A DNA stretch of 64,000 bases, from contig OW240916.1 in NCBI GenBank assembly GCA_933207985.1, forward strand, positions 83,838,997 to 83,902,996, in the 5' to 3' direction. This document shows positions 54,104-63,824 of the stretch, piece after piece. The notes below the pieces were generated by a model. The model was not told where the DNA came from. It ran no database searches and worked only from the letters and a program-made list of their open reading frames with translations. Position 1 is the first letter of the stretch, and every line of letters starts with the position of its first letter. The position numbers and the translations under genes are program-made. The stretch is from Pelobates cultripes. Lineage: Eukaryota > Chordata > Amphibia > Anura > Pelobatidae.

Positions 54104-55041
54104 TGGCCATAGATCCTGTAGAACTGTGTCAGCACATAGCTGCTTGCGAGAGGAAATTAGAGGAGAATGATCACCGCATGGATCAATTCACTCAGGCTTT
54201 AAGTACGCTTCTCGCTAGAACGGAGCATCTGCAGCCTGCAGCGTCTCCTCCTATAGCACCTCTACCCTGTGTACCTCCACCCACTGTTAATATGACTCCT
54301 AGCATCTCCTTATCACCATCCCTACAGTTTGATGGCAATATCCAGGAATGCAGGGGTTTTCTTAATCAGGTGGAGTACCATTTTGAGGCCTCACCAGGGT
54401 CATTCCCCACGGACAGAGCAAGAATTGGTTATCTAATGAATCAATTAAAGGGCAAGGCCCTTGCCTGGGCTAATCCGTTGTGGGAGAGTAATCGGAGCAT
54501 AGCTCATAATTACCAGGAATTCCTTGCCGAATTCAAGCTCACGTTTGAGCCATTGGGTAGAGAGGATGACGCCTCCACTGCCCTAATGCACATCAGACAA
54601 GGTAACCGGTCTATCTCGGATTATGCTATTGAATTCCGTACCTTAGCTTCCGAGGTAGACTGGACTAACAATGGGTTAATCTCAGCATTCAAAAAGGGTC
54701 TCTCAGAGACTATACTAGATGAGATAGCCGCTAAAGAATTACCTAAGAGTCTTAACGAATTTATTACGTTTGTCATGCATATTGATAATAGGTTAAGACT
54801 CAGAGAAGTCACCAGAAGCAAGACCAGACATACGGCTATGTCCCTAGCACCTCAATTCTCTAAACCTGTTTTGTCTAACCTCCCTGTACAGTCCGAACCC
54901 GAACCTATGCAGTTGGGGGTCACTAGACTGTCAGAGGCCGAAAAACAGTATAGGAGAAGGGAGGGGTTATGCCTATATTGCGGTAGAAAGGGACATATGA
55001 TAACTAATTGTCCAGTGCGTCCGGAAAACTTCCGCACCTAA
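54103..55041 (+). CDS. gag: Gag of Ty3 copy 1
   Basis: 312 codons from the first ATG after the 5' LTR to TAA. Gag assembles the particle and binds the element's RNA. The N-terminus (about residues 1-45) is predicted coiled. The middle carries the retrotransposon-gag core (FDGNIQECRGFLNQVEYHF, then GKALAWANPLWES and FEPLGREDDA). A CCHC zinc knuckle, CLYCGRKGHMITNC, spans residues 290-303. No internal stop. The relic at 29740-34957 is homologous. Pol follows in the -1 frame with an overlap of about 34 nt (55008-55041). Confidence 0.92.
   Translation: MAIDPVELCQHIAACERKLEENDHRMDQFTQALSTLLARTEHLQPAASPPIAPLPCVPPPTVNMTPSISLSPSLQFDGNIQECRGFLNQVEYHFEASPGSFPTDRARIGYLMNQLKGKALAWANPLWESNRSIAHNYQEFLAEFKLTFEPLGREDDASTALMHIRQGNRSISDYAIEFRTLASEVDWTNNGLISAFKKGLSETILDEIAAKELPKSLNEFITFVMHIDNRLRLREVTRSKTRHTAMSLAPQFSKPVLSNLPVQSEPEPMQLGVTRLSEAEKQYRRREGLCLYCGRKGHMITNCPVRPENFRT
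55008..55041 (+). promoter_or_regulatory. Gag-pol overlap, -1 frameshift window
   Basis: Both frames are open only in these 34 nt. The sole slippery-looking string is G GAA AAC (55023-55029), set in the gag frame as X XXY YYZ-like triplets. It lies in a small inverted repeat, CGGAA-AAC-TTCCG (55022-55034). It is not a canonical heptamer, as the first three bases are not identical. Confidence 0.5.
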
Positions 55042-58000
55042 GAACCTTAAGGGGACAGATCTTAGGTGTGATGGAGTTGTCCTCTAACAAAAACAAAAGT
55101 AGATTCCTCCTTGAGGTATCTATTTCCCTTGATAACAAGAAGTTTTCTTGCAGTGCCCTAATGGACTCAGGTGCTGCTGGAAATTTTATTGATGTCCAGT
55201 TTATTAGGGGTAATGAGATACCGGTCAGGGAGAGACCTACGCCGCTAGCTGTAGAGGCTATTGATGGTAGACCACTCACACAACCGCTTATAACCCACGA
55301 AACTGTCCCTATTACGATCTCCATTGGGGCCTCCCATAGGGAGGAGATGACGTTTCAGGTTATTACTTCTCCATCATGTCCTATCATATTAGGGTTTCCG
55401 TGGCTGAGTAAGCACAATCCCTATATTGACTGGGCTAATGGGGAGATATTAGAATGGGGTAAAGAGTGTATGGGGAGATGTATAAAACCAGTACTAAAGA
55501 GATTGGATACTATTGACCTTCCCACTACCACTCCCCAAACTCCTGGAGTTCCCATACAATACCGAGAACTTCAGGAGGTGTTTAACAAGGCTCAATCTGA
55601 TGTATTGCCTCCCCACAGAGCATATGACTGTGCCATTAACCTGTTTCCAGGCGCTATGCCACCTAAGGGGGCAGTTTATGCCTTATCTCCCCAGGAGAGT
55701 AAAATAATGGAGGAATACATCAAAGAATCCTTGAGCAAAGGGCACATAAGAAAGTCATCCTCACCAGCTGGTGCAGGATTCTTTTTTGTTGAGAAAAAGG
55801 GTGGTGAGTTACGCCCTTGCATAGACTACAGGGCACTTAATAAAATCACTGTAAAAAATGCATACCCTATCCCACTCATTTCCGAATTGTTCGATAGACT
55901 TCAGGGAGCTAAAGTATTTACTAAGCTTGACCTTAGGAGCGCTTACAATTTGGTTAGAATTAAAGAGAATCATGAGTGGAAGACGGCATTTAATACCCGT
56001 AGTGGACACTATGAATATCTGGTAATGCCATTTGGGTTATGCAACGCCCCGGCCGTATTCCAAGACTTTATAAATGATGTACTCAGGGAATTCATTTACT
56101 CATTTGTCTTGGTTTATTTGGACGATATTTTGGTGTATTCCCCTGATCTTCAGACTCACCACTCCCATGTGAAACAGGTTCTGCAGACGTTGTTGAAAAA
56201 TAAACTTTATTGTAAATTAGAAAAGTGCATATTTGACCAGCCTGAAGTCCACTTTTTGGGTTACAACATCTCTGCATCGGGATTTCAAATGGATCCTAAA
56301 AAACTAGAGGCTGTACTACACTGGCCATTACCCTCTGGTTTAAAAGCCATTCAAAGGTTTATTGGTTTTGCCAACTATTACAGAAGATTCATCAAGGGAT
56401 TTTCTTCTGTAATAGCCCCAATCACAAATATGACTCGCAAAGGGGTTAGTAGCACGGTATGGTCCAAAGAGGCTGTGAATGCTTTTGAGACTCTTAAACA
56501 AAGATTTGCCTCTGCGGACATACTAAAACATCCCGACACTAGTAAACCTTTTATATTGGAGGTTGATGCATCCGAGACAGGGGTAGGGGCTGTTCTCTCT
56601 CAGAGAGAAAGCCAGGGAACACCATTGCATCCTTGTGGCTACTTCTCCAGAAAGATGTCTCCTGCTGAGCGCAACTATGATATTGGCAATAGAGAACTGT
56701 TGGCCATTATTCTTGCCCTCAAGGAGTGGCGACATCTTTTGGAGGGTTCCAAGGACCCCCTGTTGATCATAACCGACCACAAAAATCTGGCATATATAGG
56801 GGATGCCAAACGTTTGTCTTCCAGACAGGCTAGATGGTCACTATTCCTTTCACGTTTTAACTTTCTCATTACTTATAGACCTGGTTCTAAAAATACCAAG
56901 GCTGATGCCTTGTCCAGGCAATTTGATAATGAGTCAGCTCCGGAACAGGTGACATCTCCTATTATTCCACCAGAGTGTATTATTGCCACTACTGTCCTCT
57001 CACTGTCTTCTCCACTGCTTGGCACCATACTGGAGGCCCAGCCTCAGGCGCCCAGTGGTAAACCGTGTGATAAACTGTTCGTTCCCCTATGTGAAAGGGT
57101 TAATATCATGAAAGTGTTCCATGACAATATAACTGCTGGACACCCGGGCATCAATAAGTCCACTGCCGCGATCACTAGATCATTTTGGTGGGATTCACTC
57201 AGGAAAGATGTAAAGGAGTATGTGCAGGCATGTTCTGTGTGTGCAGTTTCTAAGGTGACTCATGAACTTCCTTGTGGCCTGTTGCAGCCTCTTCCTGTTC
57301 CTGAGATTCCATGGTCCCACTTATCCATGGACTTTATTGTAGAGCTTCCTAGCTCTGCTGGGTTCACTACTATTCTCATGGTTGTAGACCGATTTTCTAA
57401 GATGGCTCACTTCATTCCTCTCAAGAAGTTGCCATCTTCGCAAGATTTGGTCCTAATTTTCATACGTGAAATTGTCCGTTTGCATGGCATCCCCCACAAT
57501 ATTGTGTCCGATAGGGGCTCTCAGTTTGTGTCCAGGTTCTGGAGGGCGTTCAGTAAACAACTGGGGATTGATCTCTCCTTCTCCTCCTCCTACCATCCAC
57601 AGACCAATGGTACAGCTGAGAGGGCTAACCAGTCATTAGAAGTTTATTTGCGTTGTTTTATTAATAGCACACAAGACAATTGGTCCGAACTACTCCCGTG
57701 GGCCGAGTTCGCTAGAAACAATGCTGTTCATGACTCCTCTGGGCACAGTCCATTTTTTGTCAATAATGGTAGGCATCCTACGGTTCTCCCTGCGGTATTT
57801 TCTGATACTGCCATTCCTGCTCTGGATGAGCGTCTGGCCTCCATTCGGGATACCTGGGTTAAGGTTCAAACTGCTCTAGGGGCTGCTGCTGAATGCTTCA
57901 AACATTTTGCTGATAAGCGTAGGAGTGCCAACCCGGTGTACCAAGTGGGGGACCGGGTTTGGTTGTCATCTCGCAACATCAAGCTTAAGGTCCCTAGCAT

Positions 58001-58526
58001 GAAGTTTGCCCCCAGATTCCTTGGTCCCTATAGAGTGCTTCGTAGGATCAATCCAGTGTCTTACTCTCTGGCTCTTCCTGCATCTTTAGGGATTCCCAAC
58101 ACTTTTCATGTGTCCTTACTCAAACCTCTTGTCTGCAATAGATATACTGTTCCTTGTGTTCCTCCCCCTCCGGTGGTGGTGGGTGGTCAGGAAGAGTATG
58201 AGGTATCTTCTATCGTGGATTCTAGGTTTTCTCGGGGCACTTTACAGTACTTGGTTGTTTGGAAAGGTTACGGTCCTGCTGATCGTTCTTGGGTTTCGGC
58301 TCCTGACCTGCATGCGGGCCGTAAGATCCGCGCTTTTCACGCTAAATTTCCTCTCAAGCCTGGTCCTGTCCGCCCGGTGGGCGTTCTTCAGGTGGGGGTA
58401 ATGTCACGTATTCATCCGCTTATAGAAAAGTGGTTAATGACATTTACTGTCCACACAGGAAAAGTTGTGCCGAGCAGCAACCTAATCCACAGAAGGGTTA
58501 ATGCTGAGCAGCAATTATGCAAATGA
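55008..58526 (+). CDS. pol: Pol of Ty3 copy 1: protease, RT, RNase H, integrase, chromodomain
   Basis: Open for 1172 codons in the -1 frame relative to gag. No ATG starts it, as the frame opens at 55008 directly after a stop, so it should be made by frameshifting. Landmarks: protease DSGAAG from about residue 53; RT with YLDD at 370-373; RNase H with D520 in [14 protein letters not shown]; integrase zinc site with H705 and Cys pair 742/745; catalytic D775, D835 and E871 (35 residues between the last two, DD35E); chromodomain about 1062-1110 ([22 protein letters not shown]). Chromodomains can direct integration to marked chromatin. The last 41 residues are encoded by the 3' LTR. Without visible damage, this copy might still be functional. 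Confidence 0.95.
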   Translation: MSSASGKLPHLRTLRGQILGVMELSSNKNKSRFLLEVSISLDNKKFSCSALMDSGAAGNFIDVQFIRGNEIPVRERPTPLAVEAIDGRPLTQPLITHETVPITISIGASHREEMTFQVITSPSCPIILGFPWLSKHNPYIDWANGEILEWGKECMGRCIKPVLKRLDTIDLPTTTPQTPGVPIQYRELQEVFNKAQSDVLPPHRAYDCAINLFPGAMPPKGAVYALSPQESKIMEEYIKESLSKGHIRKSSSPAGAGFFFVEKKGGELRPCIDYRALNKITVKNAYPIPLISELFDRLQGAKVFTKLDLRSAYNLVRIKENHEWKTAFNTRSGHYEYLVMPFGLCNAPAVFQDFINDVLREFIYSFVLVYLDDILVYSPDLQTHHSHVKQVLQTLLKNKLYCKLEKCIFDQPEVHFLGYNISASGFQMDPKKLEAVLHWPLPSGLKAIQRFIGFANYYRRFIKGFSSVIAPITNMTRKGVSSTVWSKEAVNAFETLKQRFASADILKHPDTSKPFILEVDASETGVGAVLSQRESQGTPLHPCGYFSRKMSPAERNYDIGNRELLAIILALKEWRHLLEGSKDPLLIITDHKNLAYIGDAKRLSSRQARWSLFLSRFNFLITYRPGSKNTKADALSRQFDNESAPEQVTSPIIPPECIIATTVLSLSSPLLGTILEAQPQAPSGKPCDKLFVPLCERVNIMKVFHDNITAGHPGINKSTAAITRSFWWDSLRKDVKEYVQACSVCAVSKVTHELPCGLLQPLPVPEIPWSHLSMDFIVELPSSAGFTTILMVVDRFSKMAHFIPLKKLPSSQDLVLIFIREIVRLHGIPHNIVSDRGSQFVSRFWRAFSKQLGIDLSFSSSYHPQTNGTAERANQSLEVYLRCFINSTQDNWSELLPWAEFARNNAVHDSSGHSPFFVNNGRHPTVLPAVFSDTAIPALDERLASIRDTWVKVQTALGAAAECFKHFADKRRSANPVYQVGDRVWLSSRNIKLKVPSMKFAPRFLGPYRVLRRINPVSYSLALPASLGIPNTFHVSLLKPLVCNRYTVPCVPPPPVVVGGQEEYEVSSIVDSRFSRGTLQYLVVWKGYGPADRSWVSAPDLHAGRKIRAFHAKFPLKPGPVRPVGVLQVGVMSRIHPLIEKWLMTFTVHTGKVVPSSNLIHRRVNAEQQLCK

Positions 58527-58902
58527 AACCTGGTAACTGACTTTGGGGTCAAAGGCCGGTTACAGCCTATCAGAAAGAAAGGAGGGGTATTTAGGCCCAG
58601 TTCTCAGCCTGCTCAGTGCCCTGTCGTGGTTTCCCTTGTGGTTGTCCGAGAGCGCGTTCCTGTTTATAGTTTTCTACCTGGTTTTTGACTTTGGCTTTGT
58701 TTATTGACTTCTCTATATTCTGGTATCCTGACTCCTGGCTTTCCTCATCGCTGTGTCCCTTTCTGTGTTCCCTGACCTCGGCTAGTATTTTTGACTATTC
58801 TTTGTACGTTAAATCCGGCCATTCTAAGGACCGGTAATACGTTACTTATTTGTAATCCGTGCTGTACAGTTCTACGTGCTGGATCAAACAGTAATCCTGA
58901 CA
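58402..58902 (+). repeat. 3' LTR of Ty3 copy 1
   Basis: 501 bp, TGTCACGTATTC to CCTGACA. Preceded by the purine-rich CAGGTGGGGGTAA. The pol frame runs about 125 bp into it before its TGA at 58524-58526. From its second unit onward the 5' LTR differs only at scattered sites (e.g. GTTGTGG versus GTCGTGG; TTGTCATCC versus TTGTAATCC). Confidence 0.95.
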
Positions 58903-58907
58903 ACTTC

Positions 58908-60048
58908 CTCCCGGCCAGCTAATAGAGAGCCCCGTGGGGAGAAGGAGGTGGCAGACACGAGAGGTATTCTAAAGAAGCCTGACACCCATCACCTTAGGTC
59001 AGGCAGCTCCCACTGGACCCCAGTGCACTGCAGCAAAAGTAAGAAAACATAAATTATTATTTATATATGTACTTGTGTATGTGAGATTGTGCATATCTGT
59101 GTGTATGTGTACCTGTGTGTTTGTGTACCCATGTGCCAGAGTGTTTGTGTGTCAGAGTGTATGTGTATCTGTCTGTTATAGTGTATGTGTGTTTGTGTGT
59201 CATAGTGCATGTATACCTGTGTGTCAGAGTGTATGTGTGTTTGTATGTTATTGTGTGTCAGAGTGTATGTGTGTTTGTATGTAATTGTGTGTCAGAGTAC
59301 ATGTGTACTATCAATTATTATCAATATGGGGTAACGCTGTGCTGGCAAAATGCGTTTATGGTTATTATATTGTGTATTTTTATATATTAAAGTATATTTG
59401 GTCACTTTTATTCGTGCCACTTATCTTTTGATACACGCTAATTTGTTTTTTACCTGGCATTCTTTTATCATCCAAGACTCCAAGTAATCCTAGGTGGGGA
59501 TCACACCACCAGCGCTAACCTCAAGGAGCAGTCGGTCTGCTCCTGTCTTCTGAGTACCTACTTTATTTTATTTATTTTATCTTTAGTATTTTACTCAGTG
59601 AACACTATTGGCTGTTTCTTTCTACCAGAGTGCTGAACATATTACTGACGGAGGAAGCTCACTTCATATCCCATAAGCGGGGATTAAACCGCTGTACGCC
59701 TTTCATACTAGAGCGGGTCTAAGCTCTTTCAAATATGAGTTTTATTCCAGCTTTTTATATATTTTATTCTTTTACCATCAAGCATACTACACTATTTGGT
59801 TCTCTATTTTTATCTCTTACATATGAGCGGATCCATCCGGAAGAGAATAACAAGGACAATTGTTCTGGACCAAGCACTGATATACTCTACAATTTCAATA
59901 AGACCATTTTAGAGAAGACTTTCTCTTTTTATTTATTTATTTTATTTGGACTATTTGTTATTTTTATCTAGTTTTATCTGGCGCAGCCCTTTCCTTTTAT
60001 TTTATTCTATCTTTTATGTGTACATGTGTGTTTATATACCTGTATGTA
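58908..60048. repeat. Rest of the hAT-like repeat, TG-rich tract and unidentified insert
   Basis: 58908-59045 continues the hAT-like sequence. 59060-59315 is an imperfect (TG)n array with GTGTCAGAGTGTATGTGT-type units. 59316-60005 breaks the array with unrelated AT-rich sequence (GGCGCAGCCC near its end) that I cannot classify. TG-rich text resumes at 60018. Confidence 0.5.
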
Positions 60049-61610
60049 CAGGGAGTGCAGAATTATTAGGCAAATGAGTATTTTGACCACATCATCCTCT
60101 TTACGCATGTTGTCTTACTCCAAGCTGTATAGGCTCGAAAGCCTACTACCAATTAAGCATATTAGGTGATGTGCATCTCTGTAATGAGAAGGGGTGTGGT
60201 CTAATGACATCAACACCCTATATCAGGTGTGCATAATTATTAGGCAACTTCCTTTCCTTTGGCAAAATGGGTCAAAAGAAGGACTTGACAGGCTCAGAAA
60301 AGTCAAAAATAGTGAGATATCTTGCAGAGGGATGCAGCACTCTTAAAATTGCAAAGCTTCTGAAGCGTGATCATCGAACAATCAAGCGTTTCATTCAAAA
60401 TAGTCAACAGGGTCGCAAGAAGCGTGTGGAAAAACCAAGGCGCAAAATAACTGCCCATGAACTGAGAAAAGTCAAGCGTGCAGCTGCCACGATGCCACTT
60501 GCCACCAGTTTGGCCATATTTCAGAGCTGCAACATCACTGGAGTGCCCAAAAGCACAAGGTGTGCAATACTCAGAGACATGGCCAAGGTAAGAAAGGCTG
60601 AAAGACGACCACCACTGAACAAGACACACAAGCTGAAACGTCAAGACTGGGCCAAGAAATATCTCAAGACTGATTTTTCTAAGGTTTTATGGACTGATGA
60701 AATGAGAGTGAGTCTTGATGGGCCAGATGGATGGGCCCGTGGCTGGATTGGTAAAGGGCAGAGAGCTCCAGTCTGACTCAGACGCCAGCAAGGTGGAGGT
60801 GGAGTACTGGTTTGGGCTGGTATCATCAAAGATGAGCATGTGGGGCCTTTTCGGGTTGAGGATGGAGTCAAGCTCAACTCCCAGTCCTACTGCCAGTTCC
60901 TGGAAGACACCTTCTTCAAGCAGTGGTACAGGAAGAAGTCTGCATCCTTCAGAAAAACATGATTTTCATGCAGGACAATGCTCCATCACACGCGTCCAAG
61001 TACTCCACAGCGTGGCTGGCAAGAAAGGGTATAAAAGAAGGAAATCTAATGACATGGCCTCCGTGTTCACCTGATCTGAACCCCATTGAGAACCTGTGGT
61101 CCATCATCAAATGTGAGATTTACAAGGAGGGAAAACAGTACACCTCTCTGAACAGTGTCTGGGAGGCTGTGGTTGCTGCTGCACGCAATGTTGATGGTGA
61201 ACAGATCAAAACACTGACAGAATCCATGGATGGCAGGCTTTTGAGTGTCCTTGCAAAGAAAGGTGGCTATATTGGTCACTGATTTGTTTTTGTTTTGTTT
61301 TTGAATGTCAGAAATGTATATTTGTGAATGTTGAGATGTTATATTGGTTTCACTGGTAATAATAAATAATTGAAATGGGTATATATTTGTTTTTTGTTAA
61401 GTTGCCTAATAATTATGCACAGTAATAGTCACCTGCACACACAGATATCCCCCTAACATAGCTAAAACTAAAAACAAACTGAAAACTACTTCCAAAAATA
61501 TTCAGCTTTGATATTAATGAGTTTTTTGGGTTCATTGAGAACATGGTTGTTGTTCAATAATAAAATTAATACTCAAAAATACAACTTGCCTAATAATTCT
61601 GCACTCCCTG
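60049..61610 (+). mobile_element. Tc1/mariner-like transposon, DD37E type, with IR/DR ends
   Basis: 1562 bp, starting CAGGGAGTGCAGAATTATTA and ending TAATAATTCTGCACTCCCTG, flanked by TA on both sides (60047-60048, 61611-61612). Inside each end a second copy of the motif appears (CATAATTATTAGGCAA near 60232 and its inverse near 61403), an IR/DR layout like that of other long-end Tc1 elements. It carries one transposase gene with two breaks. It inserted into the TG-rich repeat, which continues on both sides. Confidence 0.92.
60267..61282 (+). pseudogene. DD37E transposase with one stop and one frameshift
   Basis: Starts MGQKKDLTGSEKSKIVRYL with a helix-turn-helix region (about residues 5-50), then a basic linker. 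Catalytic core: first Asp in VLWTDEMRV, second in MQDNAPSH, Glu in DLNPIENLW. Exactly 37 residues lie between the second Asp and the Glu, the spacing of the DD37E group, against 34 in Tc1 itself. Breaks: an in-frame TGA at 60774-60776, at a position where CGA (Arg) to TGA by CpG decay is likely, and a frameshift near 60945-60955 after RKKSASFRK. Otherwise the reading is continuous to the TGA at 61280-61282. It is recently dead rather than ancient. Confidence 0.88.
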
Positions 61611-61612
61611 TA

Positions 61613-61849
61613 TGTGTACCTGTGCGTCAGTATATTTGCTTTTGCATGTGTATCTATGTGTCAGTGTTTTTTTGCTCCTGTGTATCTGTGTGTTTCTGAG
61701 TGTGGCAGTGCATACATCCCAGTATTTCAATGCCAACACTGCACACAAATACACCCCGGCACCTGTGTGTGTAAGGGTGTATCTGTGTGTGGCAATACAT
61801 ACACCCCTGCATGTTCAACACTGCACACATACACTCATGTCACCCCCAT
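61613..61849. repeat. TG/CA-rich imperfect repeat, continued
   Basis: Continuation of the TG-rich array after the DD37E element, ending in CACACATACACTCATGTCACC. Frames here are repeat artefacts. Confidence 0.7.
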
Positions 61850-61975
61850 AAGTAAACATAGCAGTTTCTCTGAAACTGCTATGTTTACAGCAGGCAGGGT
61901 TAATCCTAGATGGACCTGGCACCCAGACCACTTCATTGAGCTGCAGTGGTCTGGGTGCCTATAGTGGTCCTTTAA
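61850..61975. mobile_element. T2-like MITE, right fragment
   Basis: Contains AACATAGCAGTTTCTCTGAA with its inverse, the CCAGACCACTTCA hairpin, and ends CTATAGTGGTCCTTTAA with TTAA at 61972-61975. Left half missing. Same family as 42141-42456. Confidence 0.7.
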
Positions 61976-63084
61976 ATATCTAAACATTACCACTTTGTAC
62001 CACTGACTAGAGAACTGAACCCATCTTTAGATCATATAAAATAATTTCCATTACAGTCCATAGATCTTTTTCATATCTGTATCACTCTTAATGAATATAG
62101 AGTGTAAGAAAAGCTACACGATTTATAATATAATGCAAACGACTTCATGCAGAACTCTCTCTTATCCATTACACTGATTCCTTCGTCACAATCAAGGGCA
62201 AGCATCAGATAGATAATGGGTTCATTTTTGTTTTACATTGAATAGCCCTGATAGTAATATAATATACATGTAGTGCCCAAGCACTTTCAGCTTATCATTG
62301 TAGAGGTTGAACAAATTCACGCTTAATATAACGTTGAAGAGGAAGTTCTGGTGGCTGCTGAGCGGGCAGGCTATACGTGTGAGTGTGTATTGCTGGTGGT
62401 GGGGGGTGGAATTTTTGTCAACATGCTCTAAAACAATTTGACAGAAAACCACTTTAAACGTGCTTTGAGTACTCCTTGAATGTCCAACTTTCCTATGTAG
62501 TAAACTCTCATATTTGCATGATACTACACTCCAAAACACTGACGTCTATGCCTTCATAAAGGAATACACACAAAACAAAGAACTGATCTCCCACATACTG
62601 ACATTAGGATTTGTCATAAAGTGCAAAACTATTGAATGGAAAATATACTAAAACATTACCGCGCATAAAAATATCAATAAAACATATCAATGCCCAGAGA
62701 AAGAACATTGCATCTATTTTATCATATTAAACAGCTCCTGTAGCTAAGAAATTGCACATAAAAATCCAGAGGTCATCAATGATCCGTACTGCAACAAACT
62801 GTTTGCCTATTAGTCACATTAGCTGTGACAAAACAGATTTTTGGCGTGTGATCATTAGACACACTAAAGATACAGACATTAGAAAATGATCAAGGTCACC
62901 AGCACTGCAAAGAAAATCAACACAAAGCAGATGTGTCTAGGAGGTGTACAAAACACGTTTATCAGCTAAACACCAAAGTGTAGTAAATTGGAAAGCAAAC
63001 TGCAAAATTTAGGCTAAAACTGTTAAATCTGTGACTAAAGCATATCTATGCATACCCTAATGAAGGGACCCATATCCTTGTACC
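61976..63084. other. Probable HOMER3 intron, no exon recognised
   Basis: AT-rich sequence. I looked for further Homer coiled-coil exons on the minus strand and found none. Confidence 0.4.
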
Positions 63085-63343
63085 CAGGGCCAGCCAGGGT
63101 GTGCGAGCGGGATTATAAAAAATAAATAAAATAAAACAATATTGCGGCAGGGGCGAAGTTTCCCATGTGGGGAAGATAGAGCTAAACTGAGGGCGGGGGC
63201 AGAGCTAAAAGTGCCGGGTAATTGCTGAAGGGGAAGCAGGAAGGAGTCCCTGCTTCCCCAACAACCAGTCTCCAGGAGCTTCACTGCCTCCACTCCTCCA
63301 CTGTTCAGAGAATGAACAGAGGTAATTGTGTGATTGTCTGCCT

Positions 63344-63375
<32 letters not shown>

Positions 63376-63824
63376 CTGTCTGCCTGTGTGTGTGCGTATG
63401 TGTGTATGTGACTGTCTGCCTTTGTGTGTGTGTGTGTGTGACTGCCTGCCTCTCTGTGTGTGTGTGTGTGTGTGTATGTCTTCCTGTGTGTGTATGGCTG
63501 TCTGCCTCTGTGTATCTGTGTGGCTGTCTGTGTGTGCGTGACTGCCTGTGTGTGTGTGTGGCTGTCTGCATGTAAGTATATGTGTGTAAGACTCTATGTG
63601 TGGCTGTCTGCCTGTAACTGTGTGCGAGTGTGTTTATCTGTCTGTAACTGTGTATGTGACTATCTCCATGTGGTGGATTTGACAGTATATAAGTACAACT
63701 GTGTGCATCTGACTGTGGGACTGGGTGCACAAAAATATACACCTGCATGTACACATAGGCTTAAATGCATAGAAGATGTGAAGATTTTTCGCACAGGGCG
63801 CCTAAAAGCCTAAGGCCGGCCCTG
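63085..63824. mobile_element. hAT-like nonautonomous element carrying a TG-rich array
   Basis: 740 bp, from CAGGGCCAGCC to its inverse end AAGGCCGGCCCTG. Flanking 8-bp sequences CTTGTACC (63077-63084) and CTGGTACC (63825-63832) match at 7 of 8, as expected for an old hAT target duplication. The middle (about 63340-63720) is an imperfect TGTGTGTG / GACTGTCTGCC array. Long Cys/Val-rich frames on both strands are products of this array and are not genes. Confidence 0.7.

Larger units (their letters stand above)
53463..58902 (+). mobile_element. Coding-intact Ty3/gypsy chromovirus (Tf1/sushi type), copy 1
   Basis: 5440 bp with perfect 5-bp target duplication ACTTC (53458-53462 and 58903-58907), TG...CA ends, two LTRs, and uninterrupted gag (312 codons) and pol (1172 codons). 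Pol carries protease, RT, RNase H, integrase and a C-terminal chromodomain, in gypsy order. The LTRs differ at only a few sites outside the duplication, so the insertion is recent. The gag ATG is 8 bp from the LTR, leaving no room for a normal tRNA primer site, which fits the self-priming Tf1/sushi group. It inserted into a hAT-like repeat between HOMER3 exons. Confidence 0.95.

Noticed and set aside
59075..59390. Cys/Val-rich frames
   Set aside because: Same cause: imperfect TG repeat, no domain, no homology.
60774..60776. In-frame TGA in the DD37E transposase as a selenocysteine codon
   Set aside because: It fits a CGA to TGA decay, there is no catalytic Cys position, and a frameshift follows downstream.
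63222..63813. Cys/Val-rich and His/Thr-rich open frames on both strands (71-149 codons)
   Set aside because: They are translations of the TG-rich array inside a hAT-like element; any frame through it stays open.
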